Of a stretch of 64,000 nt of DNA, positions 44,512 to 54,109 are shown in pieces; within the stretch, counting starts at the first letter, position 1, and every line of letters begins with the position of its first letter. The position numbers and the translations under genes were made by a program. The notes under the pieces are model-generated. The model ran no database searches, was not told the origin of the DNA, and worked only from the letters and a program-made list of their open reading frames with translations. This stretch comes from Undaria pinnatifida (Eukaryota > Sar > Phaeophyceae > Laminariales > Alariaceae). Location: contig JABAKD010000011.1 in the NCBI GenBank assembly GCA_012845835.1, positions 4,200,697 to 4,264,696 of the forward strand. Reading direction: 5' to 3'.

Positions 44512-45282
44512 ATGTGCACACAACAGACCATATCGGCAACAAACATCGGTATAAGCGCGCGGGGAAAAATACTGGACACAGAAAACACACAACAAATTGA
44601 CACCAATGATTCCTCTAACAGCAGCGACATCAGTACAAACCCATCAGACAGCGAAAATGATCAAGACAACAACAGCGGCAACAATAACAATTCTGGTCAA
44701 TGGTCCATTATTCCCGAGATTGGTGATGGTGCATGTTTATTAAGATGTATCTCGCGTCGTGTGCACAACAACCCAGCTTTACATCACATCGTCCGTGCAC
44801 ATATTATTGCCCACATCACAACCAATTTGTACACCGTTATCCCAAGATCAGGTTTCAACACTTTCCACGACAGTATCTTAGCTGGAGCAACTCAAGAACT
44901 TGTGGAAGTCGCTGGATCTCAACCTACTACATATTCGAGTGTTGAAGAGTATCTCCACTTCATGTCACAGCCTTACGCATATGCTACAAACGTAGAATTT
45001 GTTGCTGCCACGCAGTTATACGGAGTGGACTTTCGAATAACTTATCACACCGAGCCTCAGCAATATCCCAACCCTCTTCCTCCAAATAATGTCTGTGATA
45101 TCTTACTATATATTATCCACATTCTTTCCACTACGCATCCCTCCGATATACACCTTCTGCATAAATACTTCATCATCATCAGTTGTAGTCATTCGACTTG
45201 CGTCGCCCCCGGGAGGCACGTGTCCACCTCCCGAAGGGGAACCTTGTACTACAAGTACCAACAACGCAGCTTCCAAGGATGA
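44512..45282 (+). CDS. OTU-family cysteine protease-like protein
   Basis: A 256-codon frame from a true ATG. Residues 1-65 are low complexity (Asn, Asp, Ser). At 67-80 comes the OTU signature IPEIGDGACLLRC, with Asp72 and candidate nucleophile Cys75. Then come a helical stretch ending in FNTFHDSILAGAT, and SVEEYLHFMSQPYAYATNVEFVAATQLYGVDFRI, which matches the central OTU segment. The expected His block is weak: DIHLLHKYFIII is the best candidate. The last 30 residues overlap the cccgaaggggaaccttgt repeat and look spurious, so the true end may be altered. OTU proteases remove ubiquitin or related modifiers and also occur in transposable elements and viruses. Host gene or element cargo cannot be decided here. 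No intron is apparent. Confidence 0.8.
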   Translation: MCTQQTISATNIGISARGKILDTENTQQIDTNDSSNSSDISTNPSDSENDQDNNSGNNNNSGQWSIIPEIGDGACLLRCISRRVHNNPALHHIVRAHIIAHITTNLYTVIPRSGFNTFHDSILAGATQELVEVAGSQPTTYSSVEEYLHFMSQPYAYATNVEFVAATQLYGVDFRITYHTEPQQYPNPLPPNNVCDILLYIIHILSTTHPSDIHLLHKYFIIISCSHSTCVAPGRHVSTSRRGTLYYKYQQRSFQG

Positions 45283-46016
45283 GTATCGGCCCTATATTCG
45301 TCGAACTCACAGCTGACGTCGTTAAAATAATGTTTAAAAAAATACCAGGTAGCTCTTGACCCTCGGACTACCTGGCACTTATCTCGTACGAATCGTACCA
45401 TGTTCGTCGTGTGTGCCCCACTGAGAAATACGTCTTGGAAGTGTTTCCCAGGAACTACCGGTATGTCATCTTGGGTGTTTACGTGTTTACATAGGTCAAT
45501 ACTGCTGTCTGTCTGCTGTTGCTGCGTCATGTACTGCCACGTTGCGATATCTTGACACGCGCCACCTGATGTCCTCTCGCAGTCGTATTCATAGTAATGA
45601 TTCAAATTCAAGCAAAAGCTCGGTCTCTATGGATACGAACGATATGATAACGGAACGACATGATACAACTATATACCTAGACCTCGCCCCCTTCGGACGT
45701 CTCGCTCGGCATATCCTCCCCCCTCTCAGCCCTTCTCAGCCCGTAATTGCCGAAAAGAAAATTAGTTGCTGGGGAAAAGAACCGTCCCGAAGTTCCTTGC
45801 CTTCCTTGCTTTCCCTAGTCTCATTCTTACTTAGCTCTCATTCTCTGATCTTTACTGCTTGCTCTCTGATATTTTTATTTTGCTTTTTCAGCAACTTCTT
45901 TTTTGTACTTTTACTTTCGAAGTTGGCCGATTGCTGGCTGTTGGGAGGGAATTGCCGTTGACGGCTGCAAACAATTTGAATTTGAAATTTGCCGGATCGG
46001 CAAAAACAATTTGAAG

Positions 46017-47998
46017 TTGAAATTGCGAAGCGGACCAAGGCTAGTGCGGGAGGAGGCTCCGCCAACAGTAGTGGGGGTGGTGGAGGTTCAGGATCAGGCG
46101 TGTGGAAGCTGGTCGGGCAAGAACGGGACTCAGCTTCTTCTGGCAATCCTGATTGGCCGTGCCCGAGCAAGGGTTGTGACGGCTTCCTCATCGCACGAAA
46201 TAGGAAAAACAGGAGTAACTGTTCCCAGTACGCTGTCTGCAACACCTGCAGGAGTGACGAGCCTTCCACGTGCCAAGCTTTTCATAACCTTAACAAGAAG
46301 CACTGGGGAAGCGGCGACAACCCTCGTGTGTGTGACTGGTGTGACGCGGACACCTGTGATTCACCTTCGATCGGCGTCCCTAACGAAGGAGCTGAGAGCT
46401 TGACGAAACGTGAGTTACATTTCTGTTGTTGTGCTGTGATTTCTTTTTCATGCGTACAAACACACTTTTGCATGTACGAGTACGTACGTGTACGGGGCAG
46501 TCCCGTCATCGCGGTGTAAGCGGGAATCGTACAAGTACTCAGGTCTACGAGTGAGTAGACCTATGCAGTGACGCTGTGTGATGCGATTTCTTTTTCATAC
46601 GTACAGCCAAACACACTTCATGTATGTACGACTACGAGTACGGGGCAGTCCCGTCATCGGGGTAAGCGGGGGTTGAACGAGTGGTCCATGCAGTGACGCT
46701 TTGTGCTGTGATATAAACACACGTTTTGGATGTACGACTACGACTACGTGGTATCTATACATGTAAGACGCAATGAAAACGGGCAAGTCTCATCACGGGG
46801 GTCAGCCAGGGTTGTAAAAATGGTCCATGCAGTGATAAATAACAGCAGCATGATACCTCAGCACAAGTCGCAGTACACACTGGAGGTTGATATATAGCAG
46901 TAAACAGAAGCTGAAGTTAACCTGGGTGATGCTGGAGAGCAGTCCCGTGATTGGGGTTAGCGAGTTGTTCATGTAGTGACGCGGTGTACTACTACTGTTA
47001 CTCATTTTTCATACAACCACATAAACTCTTTGTATTAACGAGTACAAGTAGGGTGCGCAACCTCTTCAGGAATCGCAGTACACGCCGGTCGTAATAGTGT
47101 TGATAGCAGCAGTAATAGAGTAGTACCGAACAATATATACAGCAGGTACTGTCTCTTACCCTTCGTTGTCGGTATTCCGCCGGTAGGCCTTATATAGCAG
47201 TATACCGGGGCTTACGCTTACCAGTTGCGACTGTGAATCCCGTTCGTTCCTGTCCCAGTGGTGGTTTCATAGGTGTTAGCAACGTTGTGGTACCAGGCAG
47301 GGCTTTGCCCATAAACGACCGCTTTCATTACAACAACAGTGTTAAATTGTACGACTTCCTTTCAAACTTTGGAAATCGACGACAGCTACGTGGCCTCACT
47401 ATTTTGAACATTCACTGAACGCAAGGTATTCCCATCCGTTGTTGTCGTTTGCAGAAGCCCTGCGAAGCAGCCGCCGAGGGCCGCCAAGTCGGCGAGGACA
47501 TAAACACGAAGTGCACCGGCGACATCAAGGTCGGTGACCTCCTGAAGAAGGCAGGCGACCACTTGCTCGATATACATCCCGCATTCCATTCCCACGTTGC
47601 CACGAGGGCGTTCGACATCGAGGTACGTTCTACTCTTATCTTGCGTCCTGTGTGTCACGAGTCGAGACATCCATGTCTCTTGCTCAAGACTAGGGGATGG
47701 CGTGCGGATATAGTCTATGAAGTGCGGTTCCTTTTCCAAGTACCAAGAGCAAGTACAACAATACCACAACAATTACTAACAACGAAAGGAGCTCCAATAA
47801 TTTGGATGGTTACGACGTCTGCTGGAGAGAAGTACGAATACTTTTTTACACATACTTATCGACGTTCTCCCGCCATGCTTCAACGTTTGTGGACAGATCC
47901 ACAAGACCATCGACAAAAAACAAGAGTGCAAGGTGCTGGGTACCCCCGCTGAGGAGGAAGAGTCCAAGCAAGCCTGCATGCTCCTTCGGAAGCAATGA
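46017..47998 (+). CDS. Cys-rich protein, three exons seen, incomplete
   Basis: The first exon seen (about 46017-46409) ends at a GTGAGT donor in phase 1. It reads through a Gly/Ser linker, then NPDWPCPSKGCDGFLIARNR, then CSQYAVCNTCR and DNPRVCDWCDADTCD, Cys pairs that recall RanBP2-type or similar zinc fingers. Exon 47455-47622 (56 codons, acceptor tcgtttgcag, donor gtacgt) reads KPCEAAAEGRQVGEDINTKC and then KVGDLLKKAGDHLLDIHPAF. Exon 47897-47998 (33 codons, TGA) reads IHKTIDKKQECKVLGTPAEE and ends in LLRKQ. The last two join in phase 0. At least one exon is missing between the first and second, so they could belong to different genes. The 5' start is not found. No family is recognised. Confidence 0.6.
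46420..46990 (+). repeat. about 150-bp tandem repeats in intron
   Basis: Three to four decayed copies share gctgtgatttctttttcata, then gtacgactacgagtacgggg, then cagtcccgtcatcggggt, then tggtccatgcagtgacgc. They sit in the gap after the GTGAGT donor at 46410. Confidence 0.75.
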
Positions 47999-47999
47999 T

Positions 48000-48557
48000 G
48001 ACAGCACGTTCTTTATAGAACGTTAAGTTGTGGTTTATTATACCAGCATCGTTTTTTTATAACTATGCCTAAATGCGTGCTCTTCGTCTTTCAGGAATAC
48101 AAATGTACTTCACATGTTTGCGGTGTGTGCGTTCAAGTTCCTGCTTCCAGCATGTTTTTTCTGGCACTGCGCTCCTTTACATCTTAATAAGTTGTAGTTT
48201 TCCTGTCTCTATCCTTGACAAGCGCGTGCCTGGTGTTTATGCACTGCGATAATTTATTATTGATGATCGACTTAGAGAGAGCTATTAATAAGTGTACAGG
48301 ACCTAGGTGCTACCTGAGAGGTGGAAGGATATGCCAAGCAAGTCCTCCGACGTGCCCATCATGGACTGGGCGAATTGATGATAATAACAAACTCATAATC
48401 ATAATCGTCTCTATTCTGTACCGTTGTACTATATATGGACCTCTTGGCATTTTCAAGTCGCCAGTTGCGCCATTTGTGCTTCTTTTCCTACTGAATGTCT
48501 ATTCCTCCTTCCGCAAGCGTAGCGGGCGGCGCCCAGCCGCCCGCGAGCGAAGCCCTT
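48000..48557. other. 3' flank; possible short exon, strand unclear
   Basis: 48318-48377 reads LPERWKDMPSKSSDVPIMDW on plus and SMMGTSEDLLGISFHLSG on minus, each with plausible splice borders. It could be a terminal exon of the plus gene or an inner exon of the minus-strand plastid gene. Confidence 0.3.
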
Positions 48558-48652
48558 GTATATTATAAAAATTGAAAATACACTCCAGCTGTAAGATCGA
48601 GGATTTCGTCGAAACTCATCTTTGCAAGCTGTGTATGATACTCCGATCCCGA
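48558..48652 (+). repeat. dispersed repeat family G, 5' block only
   Basis: It has tattataaaaattgaaaat, then aagatcgaggatttcgtcga, then aactcatctttgcaagctgt, and ends soon after gatactccgatc. Confidence 0.85.
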
Positions 48653-48893
48653 ACGACATGATAAATAGGGAGTACGACGTATATGATACCTGGTACAGCA
48701 GATAGGCTAGATGTTACACCTTTTTCATGTTAATACCAGCACTTTTCGTAACTTTGTATCCATCTCATCAGCTCATGTCTACTCATGAGCAACTTCGTAG
48801 CTGACCTGGTAGTCTAGACCTATATTACGCAGATTTGCAGGAACATCAACAGGTAGTCATCACACACAGACCCCACGCGAGTCAGCGGCTCAC

Positions 48894-49163
48894 CTTCGCC
48901 CACGACTGCAAATCATACTTCTTCTTGACAGGCGTCCCAGTACCAGTCCCAGCCTGCGTCGTTGCCGTCATTATGCTGACAAGTCTACAAGTACCCGTGC
49001 CCAACTTGCCACCAGCGTTGACTGCCGCACCAGCAGCAGCTGCAACAACAGCGTCAGTAGGAGGAACAAAGCTGTTTCCTAGGGACAACCGAGCCGGAGA
49101 CATGCCGACGAATCCCTCGGCGATCCCGAGGATGCCCACCAAGGCTAGGAGGCTTGCTATCAT
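48894..49163 (-). CDS. first exon of a plastid-targeted protein
   Basis: The exon runs from ATG at 49161-49163 for 90 codons to a GTGAGC donor. It starts MIASLLALVGILGIAEGFVG, a signal peptide whose likely cleavage site is followed by Phe. A Ser/Ala/Arg/Leu-rich transit-like stretch (SPARLSLGNSFVPP) comes next, then an Ala/Gly/Thr-rich linker, and it ends VKKKYDLQSWAK. This two-part layout is the usual entry code for secondary plastids of stramenopiles. The mature protein lies in exons at lower coordinates that I could not identify; 48318-48377 is one candidate. It is divergent from the CCCH gene, 233 bp away. Confidence 0.7.
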
Positions 49164-49396
49164 CTTCCCGGGTGCTTTTGGGAGGCCCCAACGTCGTCTG
49201 CTTGTACACTTGTACAGCGACCCGGAGGTTAGTTCCGTAGTACAACTTCGGTATGTATGTACGAAACACCCCAGAGTTGTAAAGATGTTGAAGCGTTTTT
49301 TGTAAGGGATGATTTGGAAAATAATATCTCGCAGTGTGCAAGGGCCACACCGCTGGCATAAACTATGCTTGGTGCAGCAGGTGGCCGGCACTGATC
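49164..49396. promoter_or_regulatory. shared promoter region between divergent genes
   Basis: Only 233 bp separate the ATG of the minus-strand plastid-protein exon from the ATG of the CCCH gene. Both promoters and both 5' UTRs must lie here or overlap the neighbouring gene. No clear TATA box is seen. Confidence 0.45.
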
Positions 49397-51374
49397 ATGG
49401 CGCACTTTGAAGACTGCAAGTTCTTCTTGCGGGGAACCTGTGCCAATGGTGAGCTTTACGCGGAACGTAGTTGATTTGTATGTGTTAAGTGCCGCGATCT
49501 TATCCGCTGTAACCCGATTAGACTATCCCCACACTACAGGTGGTATGATATGATGCAGCAGTTGTGGCAATCAAACCTTTCAATTGAAACCTTTAGTTTG
49601 GCTCATGGGCTCTTATGATCGATAAGGGGGAGTCGCGACCTAAATCCTTGACGAGGAAATGCACACCCCGTAACACGCGCGATCGGAGTAGCACAAACAG
49701 CTTGCAAAGATGAAGTTTTTAACGGAATGTTCGATCTCAAAGCTGTACGTTTGTGGAGTATTTTTATTGGTAAGCTTTGCCGGAAGCTTTGCTGGTGCTG
49801 TGTCGCTTCCTCTGTTGCCGAACACCGACTACATAAGACTACATAGTCACCCATTTGATGCATATCCTACCCACATCCTTCAAAATAGTCGGCGGGACTG
49901 TCAGCTGGTGACTGGTGGTGTCTATGTATCAATAGCGATGTTTGGGTGACATATGTGGCAGTACAATACGGTAAGTACGTACCGGTACGTGCGTATTGTT
50001 CGCTCTTCTAATCCTTTAGAACTGCCCCTGCGTTCTTGGGGGATAAAACTGGTTACGGTTTGCGTGGGATTGCTTTTTCGGTGGTACAAGGGGTTACTAG
50101 ATTGTCCATTGCTGCCTGCTGTTCAATCCCGTTGAGTCGCCGCTCGCACTATTAATACTCTTATCATGTATAACATACCCTCCGTTGAACGTCCTTTTCG
50201 TTTTTCACGCTATCAAACATCAAACCAGGGCTTTACTGCGGTTTTCGACACAACGAGGCGTCCTGCCGCACCGAGAGACTGTGCAACAGATGGGTAGCAG
50301 GTGCGACGGCACGGTTAATCGTACGTCTTTGACGCCCACTTCGGTTAGTCTCGCTCAAGTTCGAACTTTGGTACCAATAGTGCGAACGGCAAACCTTTCC
50401 TATTGATCTGTTTCGCGCTCGAGGAGCATCTCTGTTGTCTGCATTATCGCCTTGTGCCGCCCTCTTTCCGCTATCCTATTGTGTTTAGAATCCTTTAAAC
50501 CCCCTTGTATTGGCGTCGATCGCACCGCGGCACGTAGCTCACTGGCATCGCGGTCACACATACAAGAACCCACGCACCGCACCTCACCGCACCGAATCCA
50601 CCCAACCACCCCCTCCCCCCCTTATTTTGCCGGTTGGCGCTTCCGCCGCCACCTCCACCTCCACCGCCACCATCCCTACCACCCCGCCAACACACCCGCC
50701 TTCTACCCATGTTAACTCGCGCACCCCAAGGGTACATGTGCGACGGACGGTGCAACCTCAGACATCCATCGTCCGCAGAGATCGCAGAGATCGCGGCTCT
50801 GGCAACTGCTCCTCCTCCCGCCGCTCCCAGAGCCCCGCCGCAGCAGAGCGTCGCCCGACCGGTTGCTCAACGTCCGAGACCACTAGGCACCACCACCGCC
50901 GGAGCAACAAGTCCGGCATCAGCAGCGGCAGCGGCAGCAGCGGCAGCAGCAACAGCAGCAGCAAGAGCAGCAGCGGCAGCAGCAGCAACGGCGGCAGTAC
51001 CGGGGGCTCCCCCATGCAGGTTTTACGCGCAGGGGCGATGCACCAAGGGTAACACCTGTCCTTTCTCCCACCACTTGACCCCAGCTGGGTCCCCGTCAGC
51101 CGCGGCGGCTCCTGCTTCGCTTCGAGCGGCAGCGGCAGCGACCCGCGCGGCTGCCCTTGTGTCCGCGAGAAAAGCTGCCGCTGGTGCTGGCGCGGGTGCC
51201 AGCGCCGCCGCTGCCGGGGAGAGAGGGAGGCAGGGGGTGGGAGCGACCGGGGGGGTGGAGCGAGGGGCAAACGGATCTGCGGGACGGGTGACGGGTCTGG
51301 CGGGGAGCAGGGTGGACGCTGTGGCGAAGGCGAAAGCTGCGCAGATTTTGCAGAAGCACAGGTGGGAAGTTTGA
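49397..51374 (+). CDS. CCCH zinc-finger protein, two exons
   Basis: Exon 1 (49397-49448) starts at ATG in the context gatcatgg, encodes MAHFEDCKFFLRGTCANG and ends in phase 1 at a GTGAGC donor. Exon 2 (50731-51374, acceptor ccccaag) continues with YMCDGRCNLRHP and ends LQKHRWEV plus TGA, giving 231 residues. The intron therefore splits the first zinc finger: C-x7-C lies before it and the later Cys and His after it. A clean second finger CRFYAQGRCTKGNTCPFSH (C-x7-C-x5-C-x3-H) follows a long Ala-rich run. The C-terminus is Ala/Gly/Arg-rich. Such fingers usually bind RNA, so a role in mRNA handling is inferred. The first finger has an extra Cys (C-x7-C-x5-C-x3-C-x3-H). The intron holds an inverted family G block. 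Confidence 0.85.
49625..49745 (-). repeat. dispersed repeat family G, inverted copy
   Basis: The reverse complement of the family G 5' block (gcgcgatcggagta, then acagcttgcaaagatga, then gatctcaaagctg), inserted in the CCCH gene intron. Confidence 0.8.
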
Positions 51375-51599
51375 AGAAGAAAGTGTCGAATATAACAAAA
51401 CCCGGCGGCGGTGGTGGTGGTGGTGTTGACGACGGCGGCGGTATAATAGGGGTGGTATCGTCTCTTTGTGATCGTGTGGCTCGTGCGGTCGTCTCTTCGT
51501 GATTGTGTTGCTCGTACGGTATCGCCTCTTTGTTTTCATGTTGCTCGTGACGGCGAAGGGTTTGCGAGAGTTGCAGTAGAGCTGCCGTAGGCAGTAGTT

Positions 51600-53400
51600 A
51601 CGAGCGAATGCGATTTTCTAATTTGCACCGAACCAAAAAATTGGGACCCCTTTTGTGATGGCTAAAATTGGATTCTACGCCTGCCGGCCAAGGCCGAGTT
51701 TCGTTTACTCGATTCGCCAAATTGTGAGCCGATGCGCACAAGTTGAGCACAGCTACAAATCCCCTGCTGCGCGAGTTTTTAGTTTGTAGCGATGCCTTCA
51801 CCCTTTTAGTTGGTGTAGTGGTTTGCTCACTCTTGACGATCCACTTACTGCTGTATACTCGAAGGTAGGTTGTTGGCGGCGCCGGGTCGCTCGTAAATCG
51901 CGTATACTGGTTTGAATGAGCTGTTGCTGCTATCACGATTACGCAATTCCATTCGTCGACGGGGGGGCGGGGGGGGTGGGTTTGCTTCCTAAGGAGGCCG
52001 TAATGGCGTGTTCTTGTTGCGCGGCAACCCGGGAGAAGATTGCTCTCCATCTCCCGTACGACACGGAAGACAGCACATCCCCTAGGTCAAATTTCCAAGC
52101 TAATTTGTCGACGACGGGAGAGTTCCAACTCCGAGCTGTGCACGTTTAGAAAAGTATCGTCCAGATATTTCTAAGGCCATCATTGTTCTTCGTGTGTACC
52201 CGCCTAGCTTTTAGACAAACTCAGAACGCAATTCAATCCTAAGGTGGGTGTTATGGTGGGTGTTATACGGTATGATGCCTTTTGATGCCGGTCCATGCGC
52301 CGTGTTGGCCCCGCCCACCCACCCACCCACAATTACCGAACGCCGCTCTCCCGTGCGTGGGAGTCGCGTTCGCGCGAGTCTCTGGAGCAAAAAAAAGAAA
52401 GCTGGTGGTTCTTGATGGCGCCTACCTCTAGACGGCTTTTTCAAGTGGTTTAATGTTATTGCTGGCGGTGGGCTGAAGAACCTTCAGTGTTGTTGAGTCG
52501 TCGTTAGCGGCTGACGTTACGTTCCTTTCAACATGTTTCTTCGATAGTGATGAATGAATAATGACAATACAAGGTTTCCCTCCGGGATGGGGTTGACTCG
52601 ATATCCCGGGAGCGTTGCAAGTCGCAAAGGGGGAGCACTCTCCAACGATGTGTACAAGTACATGTATGAGCTACACGATAGTGCTTTTGCTGCTGCTGTA
52701 TGCTTCGTACACCTGGTATGAGGTCCGACGATGTGTGTTTGATTGTTGCAGTGGACGTGTTAATCATGTAATGTTGTCGTGGTTCGATCTTTTGCTGCTG
52801 TGCACCAGCTACACTCACACACACCGTTGCTACTGGCACAAAGGCAGGAGCTCGGAGCACGGCTGCCGTTGTGTACCTGCTGCCGTGCTGCTACTGCTGT
52901 ATACGTACTGGCACTGGTTTTTATGGCTGTGAGGCTGAGCGGCTGCTTTTGAAAAAAAACGCTCTTCTTGGTTGTCTTGTATGCCGATGACAGCGCACAC
53001 TCCACGCACAGAAGCACACACAGAAGCACCGTCCGTGGCTGTCACTAAAGAGTACTGCTGCTGCGTAGCAGACAGCGGAGAAAGTAAAAAAAAAGTGGGC
53101 TGATGATGTTGTGCAGCGGAAGCGAAAACAAACGTGTGAGAGAGGGACGGGCTATTTAAAAGTACCCAAAACTTGTGGGGTTTTCCATTCACCTCGTCTC
53201 GACGAGGCGAAGCACAACCCCTTGGCAAAAAGAGCCAGTTCAGCGACGTTGGGTGCTCAGAACACCGCCACGGAGCTCAGCTGAGAATAGCATGCAAAAA
53301 AAACTGCATATTTTATTTACATAGATATATACGTTGAAATCACATCAAACGATATGTTTAACTCTTTCGTTCAACAAGTCAAGCGCTCTCTCAGCTCCAC
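51600..53400. other. no gene supported
   Basis: Several open frames exist, such as minus 51598-52050 and plus 51916-52149 (MSCCCYHDYAIPF). None has a recognised motif or clear splice partner. Part may be the 5' region of the gene whose exon is at 53461. Confidence 0.35.
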
Positions 53401-53460
53401 AACCTAGACTAAGCTCCCCCCCCCCCCATTCCTCCAACCAAACAAAAAGGCTTACGGCAG

Positions 53461-54101
53461 GCTTGCAGGGTGTTCAAAGGGGGGCGCGAGGCACAAGAGA
53501 TGTAAGCGGGAGCATCAAGCAGCCCGACAGCAAGAGACCCAAAACAGAAACCCCGGCGCCACGGCTGCCGCAGCCTCAGCACCAGCAGCACCAGCAGCAG
53601 CAGGAGCCATCGGGCGCCGCCGGAAGCTCAAAAACACCGGCGATGCCATCGAAGAGCCGCATTGCGCGGGCATCACTGCAAAAGGGGGGCAGGAATGGGG
53701 GAGGGACAATCGGAGAGACGGGGGGGGAAGAGGTTTCTGCCGCTCTAGGAGCCGCGCCCCCGGCTGCGAGCACGCTCCTGGCCTCAAGGCCGGCGCGTGC
53801 TGCCGAGAGGAATTGTTCTCTCGAGGAGGAGTCCGCAAGCGATCTCACCGGCGAAAGCGCAGGCAGTAATGCCGCGGGGACGGTGGTGACGAGCCATCTC
53901 CTTTCCGCAGCGCCCTCAACAAGCCGACGAGAAGAGGTAGAAGCCGCCCCCGCCCCTGCCCCTGGCCTTGCTGGGGAATCGTCAGCGGTACCTGCCGCTG
54001 CTGAGGATGTACAGGAGGCGCCGATGGGCGATGGAGCGGTGTCCCTCGACCCGGATCAATTAGAACGACAAATGGCCGGGACCATCGGAGGCCTCAGTTA
54101 G
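53461..54101 (+). CDS. 3' exon of a disordered nuclear-type protein
   Basis: An open frame after an AG at 53459-53460 (a second AG lies 8 bp on) runs to TAG 54099-54101. It has a basic cluster SKRPKTE like a nuclear localisation signal, a Gln/His run (QPQHQQHQQQQE), long Ala/Ser/Gly/Glu-rich stretches, and a conserved-looking end SLDPDQLERQMAGTIGGLS. Nearly all of it is low complexity and predicted to be disordered by composition. No domain is recognised. The upstream exons and start are not identified, and the C-rich tract just before the acceptor fits a polypyrimidine tract. Confidence 0.5.
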
Positions 54102-54109
54102 TAAGGTAC

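Larger units (their letters stand above)
43752..44900 (+). repeat. recent tandem duplication, about 490-bp units
   Basis: 43752-44248 and 44410-44897 are almost identical, including about 110 bp of upstream sequence. They differ by scattered substitutions and one 3-bp deletion in the Asn codon run. About 160 bp of unrelated sequence separates them. Confidence 0.95.

Noticed and set aside
53515-53848. Minus-strand frames opposite the disordered-protein exon
   Set aside because: They have low-complexity Ala/Ser/Pro composition mirrored from the sense strand, with no motif of their own.
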